In this document: piece after piece, positions 50,334 to 58,296 of the stretch
How positions within the stretch are numbered: position 1 is the first letter of the stretch
Layout of the letters: each line of letters opens with the position of its first letter
Source of the DNA: Lacticaseibacillus zhaodongensis
GTDB lineage: Bacteria; Bacillota; Bacilli; Lactobacillales; Lactobacillaceae
DNA length: 64,000 bases
Assembly (NCBI RefSeq): GCF_009687905.1
Contig: NZ_BLBG01000005.1
Span: forward strand, 1-64,000
Direction: 5' to 3'
Program-made: the position numbers and the translations under genes
The notes under the pieces: generated by a model
Seen by the model: the letters and a program-made list of their open reading frames with translations, nothing else
Told to the model about the DNA's origin: nothing
Databases searched by the model: none

Positions 50334-52010
50334 TTAGTTCTTGAGACTCGCCCCACGCCAGCCAGGCTCGTTTCCGGCTGGGTTCTGTACGTAGTTCTGG
50401 AGCTTAGGGTTGCGCAGGTATGGTAGGGACTGCTGGTAGATGGTGATGACGGATTCGTCAGTCGTCAGGATCTTCTGGGCCTTGACCATTGCGTTCCAGC
50501 GGGTGGTTGCGCTGGCGGTGGTGTTGGCAATCTTCATCTGCTTGTCGTATTCAGGGTTGGAGTACTTACCGAAGTTGTAAGTGTTACCGGTGACGAACAT
50601 GTTGAGGAAGGTTGCGGGGTCGTTGTACTCAGGGCTCCAGCCGGAGATGATGACGTCGAAGTTGCCGTTCATCAGGTACTGGATGCGGGTCGCCTTTGGT
50701 ACGGTCTTGATAACGACCTTCAGACCAGGCAGGTTATTCTGCCACTGGCCCTGCAGGTACTGGGAGATGGTCTTGTGCGTATCGTCATCGTCAGAAGTCA
50801 GGTTGAAGCTCAGGGTCTTGGCACCAATTTCGGCCATGCCTTTCTTCCACAGCTTCTTGGCGCGCGCCTTGTCGTAGTCGGTTGCGCTTGGCACGGCTGC
50901 GACATCGGCGAAGTCTTTACCGGTCTTCGGGTCGGAGGCCATGCCGCGGGAAACCATCCCCTTGGCAGCTTGTGAACCATCGTCGAGGCCATTCTTCACG
51001 AAGGACTTGCGGTCCAGAATGATGGAGAGCGCTTGGCGAATGTTTTCGTTGCGGAGTGCTTTTTCAAGTTCTGGGGAGCTGGCCTTAGCCAGGTTGAGTT
51101 GAACAAAAATGTTGGCGGCGTCAGGCACGAGCTTGAAGGCCTTGTCCTTGCTTTCGTTCTGGACCTGATCACCGTGCAGCTGCACTTGGTCGAGCTGACC
51201 GTCTTGGTACATGTTCAGGCCGGTTTGTGCTTCCTTGACCACCTGGTAGTTGACGGTGTCGATGTGGATGTTGTCCTTGTTGAAGTACTTCTGGTTCTTG
51301 ACCAGATGCCAAGTGTCGCCCGTGCCATCCCAATCTTTCAGCTGGTAAGGCCCATCGTAAGCAATTTTGTCGGCGCTAGTACCGTACTTCTTACCGTACT
51401 TTTCAACGACCTTCTGTTCCTGCGGGTAGAAGGATGGGGTCGCAATCAGCAGGTTGAAGTAGGAGATGGGGTGTTCGAGGGTAACGACCACCTTGTACTT
51501 GCCATCCGTCTTGATACCGAGGGTGCTCGGATCCTTCTTGCCCGCGGTAATGGCGTCCGCGTTGGTCACGCCGGAGAACATGTAGGCATTCTCGGCTTTG
51601 GTCTTGGGGTCAACGGTGCGCTGCCAGCCGTAGACAAAATCCTTGGCAGTTACTGGTGTGCCATCGTTCCATTTGGCGTTGTGGCGCAGGTTATATGTAT
51701 AAGTTAAACCATCTTTGGACTTAGTGAAGCTCTTCGCCACCCCGGGCATGACCTTGGATTTCTTGCCCAGATAAACCAGACCTTCTTCGACGTTGTTCAG
51801 GATCTCACCGCTGGTCGTGTCGACGGAATGGTCTGGATCCATTGTCTCGAGGGCACTCGGGACGGAGGTGGTGATGCTTTCCTTGTTGGCGGCCGCATCG
51901 GTTTTATTACCGCAGGCGGCGAGGAGGAACATGGTTGCTCCCATTGCGGTAATGGCCATAATTGGTTTCACGACGTGCGTGGTAATGGTGCTAATTGAGT
52001 TATGTTTCAT
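50334..52010 (-). CDS. oppA: Oligopeptide-binding lipoprotein (OppA family)
   Basis: A 558-residue lipoprotein with the lipobox LAAC (Cys33) after a long signal. The solute-binding motifs are TYNLRHNAKWNDG and AKDFVYGWQR, and the body is of normal length. GAGGAG lies before the ATG at 52010; the frame upstream to 52079 lacks a site. It is closer to the OppA at 53679 than to that at 1701 (shared LEHPISYFN and YPQEQKVVEKYGKKYGT type segments). No ABC permease genes adjoin it. With the amidohydrolase and M20 peptidase nearby it suggests peptide scavenging. Confidence 0.93.
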   Translation of the reverse strand: MKHNSISTITTHVVKPIMAITAMGATMFLLAACGNKTDAAANKESITTSVPSALETMDPDHSVDTTSGEILNNVEEGLVYLGKKSKVMPGVAKSFTKSKDGLTYTYNLRHNAKWNDGTPVTAKDFVYGWQRTVDPKTKAENAYMFSGVTNADAITAGKKDPSTLGIKTDGKYKVVVTLEHPISYFNLLIATPSFYPQEQKVVEKYGKKYGTSADKIAYDGPYQLKDWDGTGDTWHLVKNQKYFNKDNIHIDTVNYQVVKEAQTGLNMYQDGQLDQVQLHGDQVQNESKDKAFKLVPDAANIFVQLNLAKASSPELEKALRNENIRQALSIILDRKSFVKNGLDDGSQAAKGMVSRGMASDPKTGKDFADVAAVPSATDYDKARAKKLWKKGMAEIGAKTLSFNLTSDDDDTHKTISQYLQGQWQNNLPGLKVVIKTVPKATRIQYLMNGNFDVIISGWSPEYNDPATFLNMFVTGNTYNFGKYSNPEYDKQMKIANTTASATTRWNAMVKAQKILTTDESVITIYQQSLPYLRNPKLQNYVQNPAGNEPGWRGASLKN

Positions 52011-52163
52011 GATTTTGGACTCCTCTGGATGTGTAAGTGGCGGACATTTGACTGCAAAAATGTTTCTAGACATACACAAACAGCGCGTATCAGATTTTTT
52101 CTCAATACGTGCTGCTGTGATTATTACAATTCCGACGCGGGGACAACTTTAGGGACTATTGGC

Positions 52164-53351
52164 CTAAAATTCGCGCTTTCCGAACTTGTACACTTGTTTG
52201 TCTTCCTGCTGGACAGCGGTAACGTCTGCCAGTGGGTTCCCATCGAGGACGAGGAAGTCGGCGAACTTGCCGGTTTCCAGCGTTGCGTAGTCCTGCGTTA
52301 AGTGCATGAGTTCGGCGGAATTGTAGGACGTCCGCAAGGCTTCGAATGGGGTGGCGCCCTGTTGAACCATCAGTTCAAGTTCTTTAGGGGTCATGGAGAA
52401 ATCGTTGAACGGTGTGCCGGCATCGGTGCCGAGCGCAACCTTCACGCCGCGCTGCCAAGCCCGGCGAATATTGTGGTAGAGGTCGTCGAGCGCATCGGCG
52501 GCCTTTTTAACTTCCCAATCGGGGAGTTTGCCCGGGCCGTATTCAGGAATGGCCCAGTCGGCGACCATGGTGGCCACCAGATATGTATTCTGTTTGATCA
52601 TCATGTCGGCTTCTTCATCGGTCACGTAGAAACAGTGCTCGACGGAATCAACGCCAGCTTTGATCGCGTTCATGATGCCGGGGTTACCCTCGGCGTGGGC
52701 GGCAACGGTGCGGCCGCGCTTATGTGCTTCTTCAACAGCAACGTGCATTTCGTCCACGTTCAGCTGGGCGTCATCCATGAAGTCGTCAGGAGTCATGACC
52801 CCACCAGTCGCCATGACCTTGATGTTCATGGCACCCTTCTTCATGCCTTTGCGGACCTTCTTACGCATCTCGTCGGGTGAGTCAACGCGGTGGCCGAAAT
52901 GTTTGGAGTCACCGTGACCACCAGTCATGGAGTAGGCCATCCCGGATGGCATCATTTCTGGCGTGTGCGCCATGGCGCCGGTGCGGGGCTCGTGGACGAG
53001 GGTCAGGTCAATGTCGTAACCGGTGCCGCATTCGCGGATGTAGGTGACCCCAGACTTGAGGAGAGCGTGCAGAGCGTTGATTGCACGCACTGTCGCCGCC
53101 GCCTCGGTATCCTTGCTGTCGAGACTGCCGCTGTTAGGTTCAGAGGTGATGTGCGTATGGGCGTTCATCAGTCCCGGCATTACGTACTTGCCGTGGAAGT
53201 CGACAGTGTTGTCGCTTGTGGTAGGGGCGGTGCCAGTACCAGTTGCGGTAATGCGGCCGGTACTGGCATCGACCGTAAACCAGGCGTTATCAGTAAGTGT
53301 GTCTTTGGTGCCGTCAAACATGTTGCAGTTGCTATATGTAGTAGTGGTCAT
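52164..53351 (-). CDS. Amidohydrolase family protein
   Basis: A 395-residue metal-dependent hydrolase with TIM barrel. The metal site starts with NAHTHIT (HxH), then Lys/His positions in NIKVMATGGVM, TVAAHAEG and VEHCFYV, and the Asp in ALGTDAGTP; ADFLVLDGNPL is the usual C-terminal strand. It is nearest to imidazolonepropionase-like and Xaa-Pro dipeptidase-like amidohydrolases. The ATG at 53351 follows AGAGGT; the frame to 53387 is not used. It lies between two oppA paralogs. The substrate is likely a dipeptide or cyclic amide, by context. Confidence 0.87.
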   Translation of the reverse strand: MTTTTYSNCNMFDGTKDTLTDNAWFTVDASTGRITATGTGTAPTTSDNTVDFHGKYVMPGLMNAHTHITSEPNSGSLDSKDTEAAATVRAINALHALLKSGVTYIRECGTGYDIDLTLVHEPRTGAMAHTPEMMPSGMAYSMTGGHGDSKHFGHRVDSPDEMRKKVRKGMKKGAMNIKVMATGGVMTPDDFMDDAQLNVDEMHVAVEEAHKRGRTVAAHAEGNPGIMNAIKAGVDSVEHCFYVTDEEADMMIKQNTYLVATMVADWAIPEYGPGKLPDWEVKKAADALDDLYHNIRRAWQRGVKVALGTDAGTPFNDFSMTPKELELMVQQGATPFEALRTSYNSAELMHLTQDYATLETGKFADFLVLDGNPLADVTAVQQEDKQVYKFGKREF

Positions 53352-53678
53352 TTGGCTTACCTCTTTCTTTTGGAGTTGCGTTAACATTAACGTCCCCTGT
53401 GAATTTAGTCAACCGTAAATTAGAAATATTTTGCTGGCCCACCGTCGCTGTGCCTCGCCATCATAGGAACTAAACTTAATAAATTGTTTTTACGCCTGGC
53501 TTTTCCCAGCGTAAAATAAAATAAAGTTGCCCAATTATTAGAATTTGACTTGATTTTTTTAAACTTGCAGCGTATCTTAACCCTCACGAGGCAAATGTCT
53601 CAACATATTGCACATGAAATCCGGAGTGGGTTACTTTTGTCCGGTGACTCGCTCTTCAACCAAGAGGAGAAAATACAT

Positions 53679-55334
53679 ATGACAGAAAAATTGAATAGGT
53701 TTGCTAAGCCCTTGCTGGTGCTGGCAACTTCGACCGCTGCGGTCTTGATGCTTGCGGGTTGCGGAAACAAAACCGCCAGCAAGAAGGCGATTACGGTTGG
53801 GATTGCCAGCGAAATCCAAACAATGGATGGGCTGCATAGTGTTGACTCGACCAGCTCGGAGGTGCTGAACAACACCGAAGACGGGCTGATCATTCTGGGT
53901 AAACATAGCAAGGTGACCCCTGGAATCGCCAAAAGCTGGCACGTTTCGAAAAATGGTTTGACCTATACATATACGCTCCGCAAGAACGCAAAGTGGAACG
54001 ATGGGACGCCAATCACCGCTAAGGATTTTGTTTATTCCTGGCGGCGGGCGGTTAATCTTAAGACGGCTGCCGAGAATGCCTACATGTTTTCGGGAATCAA
54101 AAATGCCGATGCAATCGCTAAGAGCAAAAAGCAGCCCAGCTCACTTGGGGTTAAGGCTGACGGCAAGTACAAGCTGACCGTTACGCTGGAACACCCAATC
54201 TCCTACTTCAACATGATGGTCGCGAACGCCTGGTTCCACCCGCAGGAAAAGAAGGTCGTTGAGAAGTACGGCAAGAAGTACGGGACGACATCTTCTAAGA
54301 CTGCCTACTCTGGGGCATACGTGCTGAAGGGTTGGGATGGTTCTGGCAGCAGTTGGACTCTCGTTAAGAACAAGCACTACTGGAACAAAAAGAACATCAA
54401 GCTTGATGACGTTAAGTATCAGGTGGTCAAGGATCCTTCAACCGGTTTGAACATGTTCGATGACGGTCAGCTTGATCAGGTGCAGCTTCAAGGTGAACAG
54501 ATTGCCAACGAGCGCAAGAGCAAGAACTATGTACAAGTTGAAGATGCCCGGACCGCCTACGTGGCAATCAACTTTACCGGTAAGACCAGTAGTCCAGAAG
54601 CCAACAAAGCGCTGCAGAACCTGAACGTACGCAAGGCCATGTCCGTCTCACTGGACCGGAACGCATTCGTGAAGAACGTTTTGGCTGACGGCTCCCAGCC
54701 GGCACTCGGTTTTGCATCCCGTGACATGATGAAGGACCCGAAGAACGGGAAGACTGACCTGACGCAGGCTGGCCTGGTCAAGAACCTGGTTAGCTACAAC
54801 AAGACGGCGGCTAACAAGTACTGGAAGCAAGGCTTGAAAGAAACCGGCCTCAGCCAGCTCACACTGACGCTGCTGAGCGATGACGATGAGACCAGCAAGG
54901 CCATCACGCAGTACCTGCAGGGTCAGTGGTCCAAGAGTCTGCCAGGGCTAACTGTCAAAATCAAGACGGTGCCTAAGACGACCCGAGTTCAGTACATGAT
55001 GGATGCCAATTTTGACGTCGTTCTAACTAGTTTTGGTCCTGAATACAATGATCCTGCGGCGCTCCTGAACCTGCAGGACATGGGCAACACCTACAACTTC
55101 GGTCACTGGAACAATCAGACCTACCACAAGGCGATGGCAACGGCGAACAACACGGCTAATGCGGAAACGCGCTGGCAGGCACTGGTTACCGCGCAGAAGA
55201 CGATTGTCCAGGACATGGGCGTTGTGCCTCTTTACCAGAGTTCAGACGCATTCATGCGCAACACGAAGCTGAAGGGCGTGGTCATGAACCCAGCCGGGAT
55301 GGATCCAGGTTGGCGTGACGCATACCTGAAGTAG
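53679..55334 (+). CDS. oppA: Oligopeptide-binding lipoprotein (OppA family)
   Basis: A 552-residue lipoprotein: lipobox LAGC (Cys28), motifs TYTLRKNAKWNDG and AKDFVYSWRR, and a YNFGHWNN region near the end. AGAGGAG precedes the ATG at 53679; the open frame from 53550 lacks a ribosome site. It is divergent from the amidohydrolase and followed by an M20 peptidase, 68 bases on, without a terminator between them, so the two are likely cotranscribed: one captures peptides and the other trims them. Permease genes are absent from the window. Confidence 0.93.
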   Translation: MTEKLNRFAKPLLVLATSTAAVLMLAGCGNKTASKKAITVGIASEIQTMDGLHSVDSTSSEVLNNTEDGLIILGKHSKVTPGIAKSWHVSKNGLTYTYTLRKNAKWNDGTPITAKDFVYSWRRAVNLKTAAENAYMFSGIKNADAIAKSKKQPSSLGVKADGKYKLTVTLEHPISYFNMMVANAWFHPQEKKVVEKYGKKYGTTSSKTAYSGAYVLKGWDGSGSSWTLVKNKHYWNKKNIKLDDVKYQVVKDPSTGLNMFDDGQLDQVQLQGEQIANERKSKNYVQVEDARTAYVAINFTGKTSSPEANKALQNLNVRKAMSVSLDRNAFVKNVLADGSQPALGFASRDMMKDPKNGKTDLTQAGLVKNLVSYNKTAANKYWKQGLKETGLSQLTLTLLSDDDETSKAITQYLQGQWSKSLPGLTVKIKTVPKTTRVQYMMDANFDVVLTSFGPEYNDPAALLNLQDMGNTYNFGHWNNQTYHKAMATANNTANAETRWQALVTAQKTIVQDMGVVPLYQSSDAFMRNTKLKGVVMNPAGMDPGWRDAYLK

Positions 55335-55365
55335 ATTTTGCAAAATTAACTATAAGGAGGGCGCC

Positions 55366-55419
55366 GTGGTGAGCGGCGATCGGCTGCGGCCGATGACGTG
55401 CGATGAGCAGACAAGATGA
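55366..55419 (+). other. Possible leader ORF overlapping the M20 gene
   Basis: GTG at 55366 stands 5 bases after AAGGAGG and opens a 17-codon frame ending in TGA at 55419, 17 bases inside the M20 gene. The M20 ATG at 55403 has no ribosome site, so translation may be coupled to this frame. A sequencing frameshift is the other reading. Confidence 0.4.
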
Positions 55420-56743
55420 GATTGAACAATTCGCAGAGGATTATTTTCCCCAGGTAACTGATTATCAGCGGATTCCCAGTGTGTCCGCAGAGGGGACCGG
55501 CATCAAGGAGACCGCAGCCTGGTTGCAGCGGGCCTTCAGTGACTTGGGCGCGGAGACGGTGACCGCCTGGGATGACCAGGGCGGCAACCCCGTCGTCTTC
55601 GCGGAGTTCAAGTGGGCCAGCGACAAAACGGTGCTGTTCTACAACCACTACGACGTGCAGCCACCGGCACCACTTGATGAATGGAACACGGAACCTTTTG
55701 AACCAACGCGCAAGGGCGACCAGGTTTTTGGCCGTGGCATTTCGGATGACAAGGGCGAACTGATGAGCCGCCTGACCGCGCTGCGTTACATGAAGGACCA
55801 CGGCGGCTTCCCCGTGAACATGAAGTTCATGGTCGAAGGCGAGGAGGAAATTGGTAGTATCCACGTCGCCAAGTATGTGCACGCCCACGCGGCCGAACTG
55901 ACCGCGGACGTCTGCATCTGGGAAGGCGGCGGCAAGAACGAGCTGGAGCGCTTCACCATCAACTTGGGGGTGAAGGGGATCGTCAGCTTCGACATGGCCG
56001 TCAAAACGGCGGACTACGATTTGCACTCGTCTATGGGTGCCTACGCCGATAACGCGGCGTGGCGCTTGGTCGAAGCAATGAACTCGCTGCGGGATCCGCA
56101 GACGAAACGGGTGCTCGTGGATGGCTTTTACGATGGAATTGAGGAATTAAGCGCAGAGACAAAGCAGGCGATTGAAGCAATGGATTTTGACGCTGACACC
56201 ATCAAGACTGCGAAAGGCCTGAAGCGCCCGTTCATCACGGCTGACCCCAAAATGGCGCTCGTGAACGCACCGACCATGACCATCAACGGCCTGACTTCCG
56301 GCTACGAGGGCGAGGGCGTGAAAACCATCATCCCGAAGTACGCGCGCGCCAAGTTCGACTGCCGCCTGGTTCCGGGTCAGGACCCCCAGGACATTTTTGC
56401 CAAAATCCGTAAGCAGCTCGACAAGAACGGCTACGAAGACGTCGAACTGCACTTCATCCTCGGTGAAGATGCCTACCGCAGTGATATTAGCGACGCTTAT
56501 GTGCAGGCGGCCAAGGGCGTTGCGGACGAGGTCTACGGCGCTGAGCACACCGGTTTTGAGCCCAATTCCGCTGGTTCCGGCCCCGAAGCCCAGTTCGCTG
56601 AAGACCTGCACGTACCGATCATTTCCGTCGGGATTGGCTGGTCCGGTGCCGGTGCCCACGCACCCAATGAGAGCATTCGCATGAGCGACTACCGCCAAGG
56701 GACGTACTACATGGTGCGGCTGCTGGAGGAGTTCGGGAAGTAA
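55403..56743 (+). CDS. M20 family metallo-dipeptidase
   Basis: A 446-residue cytosolic exopeptidase with two zinc ions. Ligands: FYNHYDVQ (first His/Asp pair), RGISDDKGE, the catalytic glutamates in VEGEEEIGS and a late His in GAGAHAPNE. A lid domain (about 185-310) interrupts the catalytic domain. Its closest pattern is the M20 dipeptidase / carnosinase-like group. Only ATG 55403 is in frame, without a good ribosome site. It follows an oppA paralog and likely cleaves imported peptides. Confidence 0.9.
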   Translation: MSRQDEIEQFAEDYFPQVTDYQRIPSVSAEGTGIKETAAWLQRAFSDLGAETVTAWDDQGGNPVVFAEFKWASDKTVLFYNHYDVQPPAPLDEWNTEPFEPTRKGDQVFGRGISDDKGELMSRLTALRYMKDHGGFPVNMKFMVEGEEEIGSIHVAKYVHAHAAELTADVCIWEGGGKNELERFTINLGVKGIVSFDMAVKTADYDLHSSMGAYADNAAWRLVEAMNSLRDPQTKRVLVDGFYDGIEELSAETKQAIEAMDFDADTIKTAKGLKRPFITADPKMALVNAPTMTINGLTSGYEGEGVKTIIPKYARAKFDCRLVPGQDPQDIFAKIRKQLDKNGYEDVELHFILGEDAYRSDISDAYVQAAKGVADEVYGAEHTGFEPNSAGSGPEAQFAEDLHVPIISVGIGWSGAGAHAPNESIRMSDYRQGTYYMVRLLEEFGK

Positions 56744-56760
56744 AATAGCCATGAATGTTA

Positions 56761-56810
56761 GAAAAGCGCGTTGCCAACTGCTGGTTCAAGCAGGGGCGAC
56801 GCGCTTTTTG
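56761..56810 (+). terminator. Terminator after M20 peptidase
   Basis: AAAAGCGCGT.GCC pairs with GGC.ACGCGCTTTTT. Confidence 0.9.
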
Positions 56811-56997
56811 GTAGGCAGAGTTCAAATAAGGAGTAGGACCTGAATTGTATTTCTGGAGCGAGGCACATATAATCCGTTTGTCACCACTGGCGGTGATAAC
56901 TTTCCGGATATGCCAATTCTGAATCACCATGGGTCAAGTCATATTTGTTACGAGATGCCTTAAGATGGATTCGCCAAAGCGAACAGGAGGATTGAAC

Positions 56998-57501
56998 ATG
57001 GCTGATGACAAAGAGTTCGATTACTATATGAATCTGCATTATAAAATTACGATTGGTTATGATGATGAGTACAACGTATATTTTGCAATGATTCCTGATT
57101 TGCCAGGACTCAAAGTATACGGTGAAACAATTGCTGAAGCGTTGGATGAGCTTGATGATGCTAAGCAATCTTGGATCTCGCTAAACCTTGATCAAGGCCA
57201 CGATGTTCCATTACCTACGATGAACTCTATGGATGACAACGATTATTCAGGTCACTTCTCTGTGCGGACGACTCGCAGCATGCACCAGCAATTGGCAACC
57301 AATGCTGCAGCCGAGAATGTTAGTTTGAATAGCTACGTTCAGCTGGTTTTGCAGCGGGGGCTAGATACATTGGCAGTCGAACGGGTTGCGCAGCACCGAC
57401 TGGTTGCAAAGCCAGCTAACAGCTCAGCTACCGCAAAGCGGACTGGTGAGAAGTCGAATAAGGTCGAGAAGGGGACAGTCAGAAAAGTCTCTGCGGAATA
57501 G
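56998..57501 (+). CDS. HicB-family antitoxin-like protein without a HicA partner
   Basis: A 168-residue protein. The N-terminal half is the partly degraded RNase H-like HicB fold (FAMIPDLPGLKVYGETIAEA); the middle carries a ribbon-helix-helix (FSVRTTRSMHQQLATNAAAE) for DNA binding; the tail is basic. AGGAGG lies 7 bases before the ATG at 56998. No HicA (a 60-residue dsRNA-binding toxin) is found on either side, so it may be an orphan regulator or a decayed module. Two other toxin-antitoxin pairs are within 4 kb. Confidence 0.85.
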   Translation: MADDKEFDYYMNLHYKITIGYDDEYNVYFAMIPDLPGLKVYGETIAEALDELDDAKQSWISLNLDQGHDVPLPTMNSMDDNDYSGHFSVRTTRSMHQQLATNAAAENVSLNSYVQLVLQRGLDTLAVERVAQHRLVAKPANSSATAKRTGEKSNKVEKGTVRKVSAE

Positions 57502-57563
57502 CGGGGGGGACAAGTGACAAAGAAGAACTAGTAAAACGCCGTAATCTGAACTGCTGAAAAGTA

Positions 57564-57612
57564 AAAAGATCACGATTCATTCCGCTGTAGCAGGATGAGT
57601 CGTGATCTTTAT
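57564..57612 (+). terminator. Terminator after hicB
   Basis: AAAGATCACGA.TCAT pairs with ATGA.TCGTGATCTTT; the ends are T- and A-rich, so it may also work for the minus strand. Confidence 0.8.
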
Positions 57613-57666
57613 TGATTTATGGATAATTTGTTAGACTGCAAGTTATTTACCATATCAATACACTGG

Positions 57667-57957
57667 CTACTTGGGCATACGCTTTTCATAGTGGGACCAA
57701 GCTGACCAAATTTTTACCAGCCGTTTTTCTTTGTCGATGGTGTACACACATCGGTGCTGATCATTAATGTGCATTGAATAAATGTTTCTAGAATGTGGGT
57801 GCAGTAATTCCTGATTATGCTCACGACTGTATGGATTTTGTTTCAGTGTCTCAATCACAGCCATGTAGTTTTCGTGAAGACCAGCTCGTTCTAGTAACGG
57901 CTCATCTTTTTTACGTACTTCACGATGAGGAACTACTTTCCAGTTGTTGGTGCTCAA
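57667..57957 (-). CDS. yoeB: YoeB/Txe-family toxin
   Basis: A 96-residue ribosome-dependent mRNA endonuclease of the RelE/YoeB fold. The C-terminal signature HINDQHRCVYTID followed by KIWSAWSHYE carries the expected catalytic Glu, Arg, His and Tyr. The start overlaps the antitoxin stop by 4 bases. The N-terminus is slightly longer than in typical YoeB (84 residues). It should be silenced by the YefM-type protein upstream. Confidence 0.85.
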   Translation of the reverse strand: MSTNNWKVVPHREVRKKDEPLLERAGLHENYMAVIETLKQNPYSREHNQELLHPHSRNIYSMHINDQHRCVYTIDKEKRLVKIWSAWSHYEKRMPK

Positions 57958-58211
57958 TAAGCATCATCCTCGTTAAAGTCATCAGGCTTTTCGTTTTTCA
58001 TACGTTCAAGGACCACGTCTAAAGTGCCAGTCCGTTGCAGAAAATCTAATTCCGCAAGTTGAGTATAGCGTTCCTTGCTAATTAAGACGACACCCTTATT
58101 GGGGCCATCAGGTTGCTGGATGGTCACTTCTAATTTTTTGTCCTTATCTGCAACCTGATTTAGCAGGTCATAAAGATTTTTTCTGAAGTTTGTAGGTGTG
58201 TAAGTGTCCAT
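57954..58211 (-). CDS. yefM: YefM/Phd-family antitoxin
   Basis: An 85-residue antitoxin. The N-terminal Phd/YefM fold (YTPTNFRKNLYDLLNQV and VVLISKERYTQL) binds DNA as a dimer, and the acidic tail (PDDFNEDDAY) wraps the toxin. AAGGAG precedes the ATG by 8 bases. It is first in the toxin operon and represses it through the 32-bp palindrome upstream. A broken second copy of this gene lies at 60840-60929. Confidence 0.87.
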   Translation of the reverse strand: MDTYTPTNFRKNLYDLLNQVADKDKKLEVTIQQPDGPNKGVVLISKERYTQLAELDFLQRTGTLDVVLERMKNEKPDDFNEDDAY

Positions 58212-58234
58212 GCAATCAACTCCTTCTTTATTTC

Positions 58235-58266
58235 ACGTACATAATAGCGTACGCTAGCTTGTACGT
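58235..58266. promoter_or_regulatory. 32-bp palindromic operator of the yefM-yoeB operon
   Basis: A perfect 12-bp core TAGCGTACGCTA (58245-58256) is flanked at equal distances by ACGTAC (58235-58240) and GTACGT (58261-58266). It lies 24-55 bases before the antitoxin start, as expected for YefM autorepression. Confidence 0.75.
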
Positions 58267-58296
58267 CAATTGAAAGAGAAGCTTCTTTAAATCTAG

